Positions 36,546 through 48,665 of a stretch of 64,000 nucleotides of DNA are shown here, in pieces. Where the stretch lies: contig NW_026623067.1 in the NCBI RefSeq assembly GCF_023065955.2, positions 60,272,444 to 60,336,443 of the forward strand, written 5' to 3'. Source of the DNA: Ursus arctos. Taxonomy: Eukaryota; Chordata; Mammalia; Carnivora; Ursidae. Both the position numbers and the translations under genes were made by a program. The notes under the pieces are model-generated. The model ran no database searches and was not told the DNA's origin. It saw only the letters and a program-made list of their open reading frames with translations. Numbering within the stretch: the stretch's first letter is position 1; every line of letters begins with the position of its first letter.

Positions 36546-38256
36546 TGTCTGGTGAAGTCTGCAGGTTTTTGTCTTCACATCTTACAGATCATTTTAATGA
36601 TCATCACCATCTTTATTCATGACACCATGTAGGTGCTGTGGGAATGCATTTTTCCAGCTCTCTCAAGAGCTCGATTAATTTTTTTTCAAGACAGCATTAG
36701 AATCCTGATCGATGACTATACCCATTCCCTGTGACATACTGTGCTGCTGTGGATACTATACGTTTAGGGGTTTAGGGCACCAACCTGATTGCAAACAAGG
36801 GCTAGGGAAGTTGTATTGAAGCTGTTTTCTTAGAAACACAACTTTTACCCAAATTGTATATTTACATCTCAATATTTTTAAAATAGTCAAGTTTCTACCA
36901 ATTATTCTATCCTTGGTTCATACAATATGGAAAATAACAACTGTCCCTATCAAAGAATATGATTTTTTAATCTGTGGCTTTGGACAGTGGGAAGCTAAAG
37001 CTACCCAAACGATACATCCTTTAGCACTGCCACTGGGTATAGGAGATTTCCAATCTCAATCTGATGATTGGTTCAGTTCCCCGTAAGTGTTCTTCTCCTG
37101 TTTCTGTCTTGAGTACTCATCATGAACAGGTACCTTCTAATCAATACAGCAATCTCATTTTCTGTGCCAACCCAGCCCATTCAGAAGCCGTTAGATCTGT
37201 GTTCTTTAAGCCTCTGTGATAGTCTCTTTACTTTCATGAAAAGGAAGTCACTGAAAAGTCCTTCTTGGGGGCTGCTGCTTTAATTGTTTATTTCTGGGTC
37301 CAATTTAAAATGTAGTGAATTGGTTCTGAATTGCTATGCAATTTGCCTGGAAGTTCAGTGTCTTTGATTTTCCTTTTTTGTTGATTCCGAGTGAGGGTTA
37401 AATAGATATTTTCATGCAACTTTTTTGTAATTGTGATTCCCAGTATAGACTACACCATTCAGAGTTTTTTTTATAAACCCATAATACCCATGTTAATAAA
37501 AGCTGTCAGAGTCAGCTCTTGGTAGACTTTGCCCTCCGCCTATTATCAGTATAGAACACGTGACTTTACAATGCATATTCAACTTCCTCTTTAATTCAGT
37601 CCTCGCATAATGCTCCATTTCCCAATGGAAATGGGAGATGGAAGATGGAGGTGAAAGACTGTTTGACAATCACATGGTGAAATAAGTTGGAACGAATGTA
37701 TTCTTTGTTACATGCCTACTGGGGAATTACGCAGAACAGAATTATTCAGGAGAACCCCTCCTCAGGACAAGAAGTCATCTGACATTCCAGTTTCTCCTCT
37801 ACACTGTCAGATTTCAAGCCATTTTAAGTACAACTACTCTTTATCCACAGCCTCCCTCTTTCACTGCAGAACCCGCAACCCTTCCCTATCTTTGCCTCAG
37901 TAGCCAGCGTAAGTCAGGATGATGAGGTGCGGGGACAATCATAATCCACCAGAGTTGCCCTCCAAACCAGAGTAATATGCCGGGTGGCTGTGAAATTCGC
38001 AGCCTTACAAAAGTCTCATTGAAGTTCGCGAGGACTGTACTATGCGATATTCTCTTTCATCCTGCTATGCTAAATGGACTTAAACTTATGTGTCTCATGT
38101 GCCCAACAGAGAATTTGTGTCTGTAAAGCTGACACACCCTTTGCCTTACACCATATCCCACTTGGGAATTTGCCTTAGATTACTGAGGGAGATAAATATT
38201 TTTCATGATATTCACCAGACACCTGGTACTGAGGCATATGTAGACCTTTTGAGGTG

Positions 38257-38258
<2 letters not shown>

Positions 38259-38292
<34 letters not shown>
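38259..38292. repeat. (GT)17 microsatellite
   Basis: Uninterrupted GT units followed by ACCTGCGTGTGTGGGCGC. Not inside a recognised LINE. Confidence 0.97.
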
Positions 38293-38294
<2 letters not shown>

Positions 38295-38901
38295 CTGCGT
38301 GTGTGGGCGCATGTGGCACATATGCATGTAGAATGGGGTTGGAGAGTGGTCCCAACTGATTCTAGAATGTGTTTTAATACATCTTCCTAGTTTCATTATA
38401 TTTCTGTAATTAAAGTGGTAAAAACATAACCTTATTATTGCTTCAGAATAATTCCAACTCTGGAATTCCAAATATCAGTGTTCTATTTCAGTTGTATCAA
38501 TTCGATTATTTTGAATCTAGCTAATCTTCCACCTCTATAGAGTGTGGATTTCAATTATTATTTCCTCTGTGCCTCCTTTTACCGAAGATAACAAAGATTT
38601 GACCCTTTTTGACAGTTAATAAAACAGACTTCATATCTGATACTGAGGAAAATTCTTTACAGACCACCCTGATCTGACGGCTTCATTTATGTAAACTTCC
38701 ATCAAAAATGAACTTGAGAAAATTTCAACAGTAGCTAACTGATCAGTATATAACTAACAATAAAAAAGTCTCCATGCTAACTGGATTTAGAGATGTATTA
38801 CGCATCCAGTAATGTAAAAGATAACCATTTCGTGCCTTATATTATGAATTTTTAGTATAAAACCAGTTATATTTTTCATATTAAATCCCCATTACGTGAG
38901 T

Positions 38902-39117
38902 TTCTCAACTGCACTACTAATATTTTGGGATGGATAATTCTTTGTTGCGAGGAGCTGTCTTGTGTATTCCAGGATTTTTAGCAGCATTCCTGGCCTCTAC
39001 TTACTACACGCCACTAGCACCTCCTGAGTTGTGACGGCCGAAAATGTATCCAGACATTGCCAAACATCTGTTGGGAGAGAGGAGACCACAATCAACTGTA
39101 TTTAAAAACCACTGATA
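38902..39117 (-). mobile_element. MER20 (hAT-Charlie) element
   Basis: GGATAATTCTTTGTTGCGAGGAGCTGTC, TTTTTAGCAGCATTCCTGGCCTCTAC, CGCCACTAGCACCTCC and CCAGACATTGCCAAACATCTG, ending AAAACCACTG, follow the reverse complement of MER20 in order over nearly its full length. Confidence 0.85.
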
Positions 39118-42100
39118 TGTGGGACTTCGAGAACTGCCATTCAAATATTTGTTATCTCTTCATGTAGTCTCAGAAATTTTATCTTGATACAATAAAACAA
39201 ATCGGGAAATGTATAGCCCCTCATGCAAAATACTGAATATTGATGTAGAATATGAGAAATTTTCTCTTTTTTCCCCTTATAAAAATGGGGGGGACAGCTT
39301 TTTCCTATCTTCAGTACTTAAAGAAACAAAATCATATTGCGAGACACGAAAACTTATGCTTTATCTCTGAATGTATATCTGAATTTTTATTGTTGTTGGT
39401 AATTATAGCATTCTGCAGCATTTTTCTGAAAGGTACCAAAGCTATTTTAGAAGTTCCTAGAGTGCCCAAGAGGGTTGCACAGTATCTTATGCCCAGGAAT
39501 TCCAAGTAGCTCTTTTCACCAGGGCACCTGGTCAAGAGATGACCATAGCAACTCAGACATAGAGTGATTTCAGGAACTCTTTGGGGGCTCTGTTGCTATT
39601 GGAACCTCCATTCCAGCACCCATAATTTCTCTTATGATTACATTGACCCAGAACATAAGGTGTATGTTTCCATTTGCGGGAGATATTTAGGTCCTCAGAA
39701 CAAGTTACTCCAGTCCGTTTGGAGTGGCACCTCCCTCAGCAGAGAAATACAGCTCTTTCAAGGAGCACTGAGTGCATGTCCAGTGGGCCAGGTAATTGGG
39801 ATTCAAAGACGAATGGGATATAGTCCTCACCTTCAAAGAGCCTTCATCTTAGTATAAACAATGTTTAAGACCTCTGCTGGTGTATGAAACACCAGTAATA
39901 GTTAACAGTACAGCAGGCTGTAATGTTTTTTTCTGCTTAAAGGCCATCACAGTAACACGAGAGGTAATGTTTTCCCTAAAATGGATGATCAGCCCACAGT
40001 GAGAAATATGAATGCTTGCATTGTTTTGTAGGCCTCTGAATCTGAAGAACTCTGCAAAGGGTTTGAATAGACTCCCTCACTCATACTTCAGACTCATTTA
40101 TCCATTGATATTAGGGTTCTTTGCGATCTGCTTTTGCAAACAGATATTTTGGGACATCCATGCAAAAATAACTACCTTGAAAAAGAGGCATTGAATCAGA
40201 ACTGGCTGGATTGCTTATATCCCCCTAAAAGTTGGTATTCTCTTACACAACAATAATTTGTGTAAAGCTAACAGCCAAGTCTACAGTCTTCCACTTGCCA
40301 TTTTAGCTGCCCCAGGGTACGTTTATCTTGTTTCCGAGTGGCCTGGCATATCTTACATGCAATTGTGCCTTCATGAAATGTAAGCGATAGGTCTTATGTA
40401 TGGAATGTCCAGAATCCTGATGAAACATTAATTGGGACGTGAAAAGTCAGTAAAAACCGGGACTCTTTTTATGCATTGAGAAGTGAAGGCATAGGTTAGG
40501 GACCTGGGACTTTATGGTGCAGAGAAACGGATTCTTCACATCAAATGAAAAAAGCAGTAGCGTTAAATGATTTATGACACAGCCATCTGATTTCCTATTA
40601 AAATTGTGTGTTGTAATGAAACCACTTTGAATCTCTTCAGAGCTTTGTGGAATTTTAAAATTCAGCTAGTTGTCCATGGTTTCTGGTCCTTGAGAAGCCA
40701 GGCAGAGAGTTGTGTGAGTCTGATGTGGTGTGGAATAGCGCCACACGCATATGTTTCTTGTGTGGGGGGTCCTCTTGATGACCTTGGACTGCTTGGCTAC
40801 CCCTAGTGTGATGGCGCCATATCACCAAGTGCTACATCTGAGGTCACGTGGAGTTTAGGAATTTTAGGTAGAACTGCCTCAATCATAGCCCAGGGGAACA
40901 GATCTAGATGCTTCAAGCTAGTGTTTTTTCAAGTGTTTGAATAGCAATTCCCACTAAGAAACACATTGTAATCCAATATACACTTATATACATACTTATT
41001 TATTTGCTTTTATATAAATTTATACGTAGACATGTATATGCATATACGTATGTACTTTCTACATTATAAATATGTTCGTAATGAAGACAAAAGTTTCATG
41101 AAATGATACTTATCCTTACAACTTGAGTTGTACTTAACTATTTTCGTCTCTATTTCAATTTTTAAAATTCTTTTTATAGCTACTAAATTAATTTCATAGC
41201 CCACAGATTGAAAAGCATTGGCCTAAGTGATCTGCCCATATCTAGCAGTAGATAACCACCATATCACTTTAAGCAGGGACAAATGAATGAAGTGGTGCTA
41301 TATTTTGACCTACCACTTGATGCAGGATGACATTATGAATCCTACAATTCGATTGGTACATCCAGTTTGCTACAGATAAGGCCTTTCTCTAAATTTCATT
41401 TGCTATGGTCACTGCCAATACTTCTTTATCATATTAAAGGCTCTGAGGAGATCAGTTATTGCTAACTGCGTAAATACATGTTTTACTTCTTGATGTGAAA
41501 TGTCAATAGCAATCTACCTTACAGAAGTCTGAACATAAAGGAATTAGGCACATACTTTTAAAACTGTATTGCTAAGTGTTTTCTCTGCAATTTGTTTAAA
41601 TGTATTATTGTACATCTTTCAAAAAAATATTTAAGAATCGATATATTTTGTGGAATGATGGTAAGTAATGTTTTCCCATATTACCCTACTTCCCAAGGCA
41701 GTGTTTTTTTAAAACTTAGGGGTCAATACCTGTTTGAAATTTGGATGAGATCTAGGGCCCATCTGCCTAGAATGAACAAAATATTTATTCCATAGACTCT
41801 CATTGGAGAACCCTTAACCTGAATGGAAGTCACTGTTCATGTCAACATCTCTTATAGTTCCCCTACCGGAAGGAAGCATTGTACCCCATTCTATTGGTAT
41901 GGAAGCCGGCAGCCTTATTTGATTCTACCAGTGCACATGCACATGTACTCAGGCAGCAACGAGATCTACTGGGTTGAGACCAGAACAGTCCAGGAAGCAA
42001 CCCTGTTGGGCCTGTGTTCATCAACACAACAGCCTGACTGGGCTGCAGGGCCAGCTGCTGCAGGGTAGTAGTAGCTAGTTAAGTCCAGCTGCAGACAGCC

Positions 42101-42528
42101 TCCCAGAAGTATTTGAAGCTGTTTCCAAAGTCACCATGTCATGGGTAGGACATATCACAGTACCTCTTTGTAAAAATGTGATAATTAAAATATTCACTAG
42201 ATTGGACCCACCAATACTGTAATTTTTGCAAATACGTAGAACATTCAATCCTGAGCAGAAAGCCCCTCAGATTCTTAAGCAAGTTGAGCTCTATAAAGCA
42301 TGTGGCTAGGGCACCACTGCCACCTTTTGGTAACATCGCTTAATTGCAGGTTCTGATCATAAACCTTTATTGAACAGAGATTATAATATTAAAGTTATAA
42401 AATGATAGAAAATATACATCTCTGGATACGCTGTATAGAGAGAGAGCGTGTGTTGGGAGCTTCTGCCGTTTGCATCTCCCATAGCTGTCCTGGCTCTGAT
42501 TTCACGTATTCTCTGTCCCTCTCGGCAG

Positions 42529-42680
42529 GATCGGAGGAGCCATTCCCACGGTGTTCTCCTACTTTGCTGAAGTGCTGGCCCGAGAGAAGCGGGGTGAGCA
42601 TCTGAGCTGGCTCTGCATGTTCTGGATGATCGGTGGCATCTACGCCTCTGCCATGGCCTGGGCCATCATCCCACATTACG
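42529..42680 (+). CDS. SV2C: SV2C internal coding exon (TM4-TM5 part)
   Basis: This 152-nt exon is the next coding exon of synaptic vesicle glycoprotein 2C. Its first base completes the Gly codon begun by the upstream exon. It then reads IGGAIPTVFSYFAEVLAREK, RGEHLSWLCMFWMIGG and IYASAMAWAIIPHYG. These are the end of membrane segment 4, the cytoplasmic loop with the REKRGEH motif shared by all SV2 proteins, and membrane segment 5. The acceptor is CTCTCGGCAG/G behind a T/C tract and the donor is TACG/GTAAGA, leaving in phase 1 (next codon G-GN, Gly). SV2C-type residues are AIPTVFSYFAEVLA and WLCMFWMIGGIYASAMAWAI; SV2B has WLGIFWMTGGLYASAMAWSI. No later SV2C exon (expected to begin with WSFSMGSAYQ) is present, so the following intron extends past the right edge. 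Confidence 0.95.
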
Positions 42681-42688
42681 GTAAGAGG

Positions 42689-42707
42689 CTGGCCTGACAC
42701 AGGCCAG
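42689..42707. promoter_or_regulatory. Perfect hairpin just downstream of the 5' splice site
   Basis: CTGGCCTG-ACA-CAGGCCAG: an 8-bp perfect stem with a 3-base loop, starting at intron position +9 of the second SV2C exon. The stem is GC-rich. A role in splicing is inferred from position only. Confidence 0.4.
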
Positions 42708-43401
42708 GCAGCCACCTTATTTTCCTTCAGCCTCCATTCCATCCCTTCCCTGTGTTGTAAACGCTGGTTTGAGAAACACACTGTCATGATCAAGTTTTTC
42801 CCTTTTGTAATATCTAGGATTTCCCCCCTAGTACAGAGATCTGTGTAAGGTAGGACCATCCCAGGGGCCCTGTAGGAATATTATTGCATTTTGCTGTTTT
42901 TCAAGTGATCACTTTCATTGGCTTTCTATGTGCTATCAACTCTGGGGTCCCCACCCAGATGGACATGAGAGGAGACAGAGGTCATAGTATATAAGGCAAC
43001 AGGACTTACTGTTGTTTGGGGGTCTGTCCTACACATCAGGAGCACACAGGTACCTTCATTTGTCCCCCCTGGGTCCCCTCCAAAGCTCAGCTCCACATCA
43101 GCCCCACCTCTTCTGGCTGCTCAGAACTGGTGAGAGCAGGAAGACTCCTGTCTTCTCGTGCAACGTCTGCTTGCGGAACTTAAGAGGTGACTGTACTGTC
43201 CTTGCTGCCCAGATCCCTCCTCAGTTTCTTCTCAGCACTTGCCGTTCCTGCCACCTCCTGTTTCTGAGCAGTAAGCGTTGTCCTGCTTAGGAGCCAGAAA
43301 CTTCCAGGTGCTTCACCACAAACAGTGAAATGCAGGGAGAGGTTCACAGAATCCAAGAATCAAATTTGATATATAAGGCAAAGGGGAGGGAAGATGTTCT
43401 G

Positions 43402-43455
43402 GGTGTGTGTGTGTCTGTCTGCATCTGTGTCTGTATCTGTGTGTGTCTGTGTGTA

Positions 43456-43494
<39 letters not shown>
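43402..43494. repeat. (GT)n(GA)n compound microsatellite
   Basis: Imperfect GTGTGT/CTGTCT/CTGTAT units from 43402, then pure GT to about 43477, then (GA)8. Confidence 0.95.
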
Positions 43495-45173
43495 AATAGC
43501 AGGTATGTTGAAGTTTACAAATTATGAATACTGTGTAAATTAAAACCACATGTGGACTTCAAAAACTCATTCTTGGTTCAACCTAAAATCTAAGTGATCA
43601 TCAGGTAAAAAATTAGATTTCAGAAATTCACTTTGGGACCATTTTCTTTTTTTCCTGCTTTTGTTTTATAACAGAGCAATTTTCACAATAAAGCCTAGTT
43701 CTGTTAGGGAACAACCCTGGGTGAATTTGATTCATTGCTCAGATCACAGACAAGATGGAGACTTAGTATTCAAATGCATTCTAATTTGTTTTACCATACT
43801 GAGTTACAGAATTCATGTTTGTCACGCTCTTTCTTTTAACAAACCTAAAAACTTAAATGCACATCAAAATTGTATATAACAATAAGAAGGAAGACTTGTT
43901 AACAAGGTTACTTGGCCTAAAGAGAACTTTTCCTTGCCAAACACTTCAGTTGAGTGTGCCAGGCTCAAGAGGTGGGTTTTCCTTTTTTAAACTCTGGTCA
44001 GTTCAGGGGCAGAGTTACCCTCACACAGGCTCATGGAGTCCACCCTAAGGCTTGTCTTCTCCCACCGTCCAAGGAATCGCAGGTGCTTCACCTTCTTTGT
44101 CTGGGCCCTGAAGCCCTCAGCCACCCTCAGAACTTGCCTCTGTGTAGACAGGCGTCTAGCTCCCACCCCACCTAGCTGGCATTTCTGGGTGGAAAAGTCA
44201 CTTAGCTGCCCTGTAAAGGATTGCTTCCTAGGAACTGTGTGTAAGGAGACCAAAAGGAGACACAGTGCCTGTGCAGAGCCCAGCGTTGCTCAGCATGGCT
44301 CCTGGAGCTGCCCTAGTCCGTATGCAAGCTTTGTACAAATGAAAATGGGGTGCCTTATCCAGGTGGATGCGGTTGCAGCCCCTGTGGCCAGCTCCGCCTG
44401 GTGCTCACACAGCGAGCCGCTGCTGGCAGCTCCACTCGGCCGCTGGATTCGTTTTGCAGCCAGCCTTGTGTCTCAGCCTCTGATGGCAGCAGAGCTCCTT
44501 GGCTCCTGGGTTTTTGCTGTCTCCTTCCTGGTCCCCTTCCCATTGTGTCTCAGAATTTCTCTTGCTGGTCTTCCTGAGCTCGTAACTCAGACTGGCTTCT
44601 GCATTCTGCACATTTCCACCAGGCCTGGGCATAGATCGCTCTTGTTTTTGTCTTTCCTCACTAGGTATTTAGTTCCTCAGACATCCCTGCCTTGTACACA
44701 TCTCTACCCTCGAGCTATGGTGGGCTCCAGATTTTGCCTGTGGCCCTGCCAGCCATCAGTCAGTGGCTGACCCACAAAGAATGAGTGTAATCCCACCTCT
44801 GTGTTTCTCAAGCACACATAAGATTTTCTTTTTTATAGCAACAAGGGCTGCCTAGTCCATACGTAACTAGAAAGAGCTGAGGCTGTGAATCATAAACAAT
44901 TCATAAAAAGTTAGCAAAAACCCAATCACAATACAACAAAATTAGGTGTATCTGAGACTGACATTAATTTATATGTTAAAGGAAGCTTGAGAAATAATGA
45001 CCTGGCTAAGCAATCAGTAACAGATCATTAAAACCTTACGCCCATGTTTTATTGAAGGCTCTCCATGGCCAGAAATGTGGCAAATGCAACAATTATTGCA
45101 AACAAGCCCGTCTGCATATTAATATCAGCAGGGGAGATTTTATCTCCCTTGCTGAGTTCATTGTTATGCTCTT

Positions 45174-45578
45174 TTTTTTAAATGAATATTTTTTTTATTA
45201 TATTATGTTAGTTACCATACAGTACATCCCTGGTTTTTGATGTAAAGTTCGATGATTCATTAGTTGCGTATAACACCCAGTGCACCATGCAATACGTGCC
45301 CTCCTTACTACCCATCACCAGCCTATCCCATTCCCCCACCCCCCTCCCCTCTGAAGCCCTCTGTTTCTCAGAGTCCATAGTCTCTCATGCTTCATTCCCC
45401 CTTCTGATTACCTCCCCTTTCTTTATCCCTTTCTTCCCCTACCGATCTTCCTAGTTCTTATGTTCCATAGATGAGAGAAACCATACGATAATTGTCTTTC
45501 TGTGCTTGACTTATTTCACTCAGCTTTATCTCCTCCAGTGCCGTCCATGTTGCAGCAAATGTTGAGAAATCGAGAAAT
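45174..45578 (-). mobile_element. L1 LINE, short 3' fragment, minus strand
   Basis: Inverted L1 3' UTR and last ORF2 codons: GTTAGTTACCATACAGTACATCC, GTGCACCATGCAATACGTGCC, GTCTCTCATGCTTCATTCCC, CATCCATGTTGCAGCAAATG-like end. Perfect 15-bp target-site duplication CATTGTTATGCTCTT at 45159-45173 and 45579-45593. Same lineage as the L1 at 10698-12530. Confidence 0.96.
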
Positions 45579-45799
45579 CATTGTTATGCTCTTGCAACTT
45601 GAAGAGTTTGAATTATTTCAAAAGAAAAGAACTTAGTTTTAAAAATCCGGTGCTGAGGCTTCTAGGGGATGATGATGTTTTGTATCTTGGTGTGGGGAAG
45701 GTGTTTCAGGAGTAGTCATTTATAAAAACGCATTAAACTGGGTACTTAAAATTTGCATACATCACTATATGGATGTTATACTTTTTTTTTTAATAAATA

Positions 45800-45950
45800 C
45801 TTTTTCATAAAAGTTTACCACTTCCCTTACGCCCCTGAAAATACCCATGCTTTGGTCCTATCCCAGATCAATCGAATCTGATTATCTGGGTTGGGGACTC
45901 TGCATGGATGGCTTTTAAAGCTGGATCACTGCAGCCAGGTTTGAGAATCT
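45800..45950 (+). mobile_element. MER5A-like hAT fossil
   Basis: CCATGCTTTGGTCCTATCCCAGATCAATCGAATC and GGTTTGAGAATC resemble the MER5A interior and end. Diverged. Confidence 0.5.
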
Positions 45951-46891
45951 TCAGCTTCCTACCTCTCACAGTGGGTGATCTGGGAAGCCCCTGGGACTTC
46001 ATCATGTATGTATAGGGAGGGCTGTAAATGAGAACAAAGAGAAGAGTGAGCCTGACTGGCATGGTTGAGTTATTCAGTGGGTGTTTAGCTTTCCAGATTG
46101 TTGGTTTCATCCAGGCTAAAGGGCTTTCCCACTCGTATGGCTTAGAATCACTTAAAAAGTAACTTTGACATCTTGCTCTGTCTTCTTCTCAGTGCCACAT
46201 CTTTTTACTTTACTTAGACAAGAGCTGTTAAGTCCATCCACTTTCCCTGCAACCTCTGAAAAAATGGAAAGTTTCTTTTTCCTCTGAAATTCTGCCTTAT
46301 ATAGATGATGTCACAGCCCATAGAAAAATGAGAGTATGTGGGTCCTGGCCCGCCATCCTCTTTCATTCAGAAGACCTCTGAGCGCCACCACCCAGACAGC
46401 AATAGGGAGTTTTCACCCAGCAAGGGAGCAATTTGGGAGCATTATAAAGCGACTCAGAGCCAGTTACTGGCCCTTCTCACAACAGTAACAGGATTTGTGC
46501 TGAGAGGGAAAGAATAAAAAATTGGCATCCACTCTGCAAGCAATTTAAATGATAAGTGATGCAGATAAGAAGGTGTTTGTGGCGTTGTCTCTCTGCTTTT
46601 GTGGCAGAGCAGTCAGTGCACAAAGTCCTGAGCCGGGTACCAAGTGACCTAAATTCCGACTCCAGACAAACTCCTTACACAAAGAGACTGTGAGTGGTCA
46701 ATAAGGATGGCAAAGGAAATCTGAAACGAGTCTTAGGAAGTCAGACAAGGCCAGAAGGGGGTTTGGACTGCTGCAAGGGCTCCTGAGTTAACATGTGGGC
46801 TGTGGCCAGGGTCTGCTGATGGACAGAGGGATCCACCCAGCCCACCGAGGCCTCGTCTTTGGACTGGCATCGGATCATGATGGTACTTTAC

Positions 46892-46945
46892 CTTCACACC
46901 GTTGCTGGAGGGGTTGAAGATTTCCCCGCAGATAGTCACCAACAT
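46892..46945 (-). other. Exon-like 54-base open segment, unrecognised
   Basis: On the minus strand AATCTCCAG precedes ATGTTGGTGACTATCTGCGG and the segment ends GGTGTGAAG/GTAAAGT. This gives in-frame MLVTICGEIFNPSSNGVK between an acceptor-like and a donor-like sequence. No family is recognised and no partner exon is seen, so chance is the default explanation. Confidence 0.15.
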
Positions 46946-48444
46946 CTGGAGATTCCCAACATAAAATTACCTTGCCCACTCTGACACAGCCCTAGGAGGC
47001 CCTGTTTGAATGTCTTCACCTTTCCTCCTGGCCACCTCCCCTGTGACCAGCTCCTTCCAGCTTCTGGGATCCCTGTGAGAGAAGAGATAGCACAGGGATG
47101 ACGGTTTTCCTTCAGCCTCCCTCCCCTCAGTAATCAGGACATGCAGCATTTAATGGAAGCCCCTGGGCCTCAGGAGGAAATGGGACAGGTTGCTGACTCA
47201 CAGCACTTTCCCTCTTTGGCTGAGAGCTTGCACGTTGGCCCAGGCTTTGGAGTTGCCCTGGGATTGCAGCACTGTCTGCTCCATTAAACCCTCCAACGTC
47301 ATTTTCTGTTTTAAATTCGCGTGCACATCAGATGAGGTTTGTCCCCTGCTGAGGTGCACCACAGTGTGCAGCAAGGACATTCAGTTAGCTAAGTGGGAAG
47401 GTTCTCGGTTCAGCACAAAATGCCTCAGCTCTTAAAGCCCAGAGCACATGGGGCTGCCCTCCGCCCTGGAGCCGCCCCACACCTCCATCTCCCCCACCCT
47501 TCACTGCAGGCCTCCCAGGGGGCACCATAAAGCCCAGGCCCACCCCTAGTACCCACCCCCACCCCCGCCAGCCACAGCACAAGGCCTGGGCTTAAAACCT
47601 CACATATTCCTGACCAAGATGTCCCTACCCCCCCTTTAGTTCCAAGATGTGTGAAGCTAATACATTTCTTCTCCCTAACGATGGAACTGGGTGAAGGGAG
47701 CACGATATAGTCAAATGGCTGTTTGGTTGAAGAAGGAAATAGGCAAGGGTATGTTGGCTTTGTTCACAAGCGGAAGAGCACTGTAGCCAAGGGAAGGGTT
47801 GGGGGGGAGTGGGTGCTGATCTTGAGTCACTGCCGCACTGCCTCTGGGTATGAGCTTTGTCAAGCTTTTCAGTCTCCTCCCATCCCATTTCCTGCATCTC
47901 AGTGGGGGTTAAGTGTGACAGTCCTGTTAGAACACCCAGGGCATGAATAGGGCTTAACAAACGGTAGCTCTTACTGCTGTCAGGTTCATCTACATCAGAC
48001 ATCCAGACTCCATCAATGCAGCCCAGCTCGAGATGAGAGCTACAGGAAGAGGGAGAATGAGCTCAAAAGTCCCAAATGGTAAACCTCACCTAGTGGGTGA
48101 GGAGGTCAGAGGAGTCAGAGAAAGGAAAAATCAGAAAAAAATTAAGATAATGAGAGAGATTCAAAGAAAAAAATAATACTGTAAAACCTGGATTACCTGG
48201 AACTCAATGAATCCAGATCTTCCATTCAGTTATTTGTTGGATGAATTAATATTTGGAGGGCACAAACTATACAAAGACCCACCTTAAAGGCCACGGGACC
48301 ACTCTCACCAGGTAGGAAGGACAAGAACCTGACTGCCCTAACCTGGTGGCCGAGACGCTGGCCAGCCCTGCAGGTTACAGAAACAGTGGCAGAGCCGTTT
48401 CTGTCTTGCAGCAAGTTGTCCTACGCTCTGGATCCTGGCGGCAG

Positions 48445-48665
48445 GCAGAGTGGTTACTGGCATGGGGTTAGATGTAAGACATGCCCTGGTTCCAAGCCGG
48501 CTCAGCCATTCTCTAGTTTTGCCACCTCTAGGACAGTTACTTGGGCTGTCTGGTCCTCAGTCTCCTTGTCTATAAAGCAGGCTTAATACCGCATAGTGTT
48601 GCTGTGTTCAAGGACTGTGTACAACAGTGGTTACACCGTGCCTGATACGCACGGTCACTAAGTGC
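48445..48665 (+). mobile_element. MIR element
   Basis: TTCCAAGCCGGCTCAGCCATTCTCTAG, GGACAGTTACTTGGGCTGTC, TCCTCAGTCTCCTTGTCTAT and CGTGCCTGATACGCACGGTC follow the MIR order from the CAAATCC-type box to the 3' end. Confidence 0.8.

Larger units (their letters stand above)
30253..42528 (+). other. SV2C: SV2C intron, complete (12,276 bases)
   Basis: The intron begins GTAAGG and ends CTCGGCAG. Its donor is followed at once by a T-rich tract (GTTTTTTCCTTC). The 3' end has a pyrimidine-rich run from about 42508 to 42523. It contains an L1, four SINE copies, a hAT element, a MIR, an L2 end, MER20 and a GT microsatellite, all listed separately. Nothing was recognised in 30260-31410, 32330-34650 (except the AP-1-like palindrome), 36560-38250, 38300-38890 and 39120-42480. 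Confidence 0.9.

Noticed and set aside
37500..37720. Possible conserved block with CACGTG-like and CCAAT-like motifs
   Set aside because: ACACGTGAC and similar short motifs are present, but nothing beyond chance density sets it apart.
30072..42680. Assignment of the two exons to SV2A or SV2B
   Set aside because: The residues LLICMS-NGFFAF, GGAIPTVFSYFAEVLA and WLCMFWMIGGIYASAMAWAI fit SV2C. SV2B as I recall it differs at many of these positions, and SV2A has LLISLSVNSVFAF and SIPIVFSYFSEFLA.
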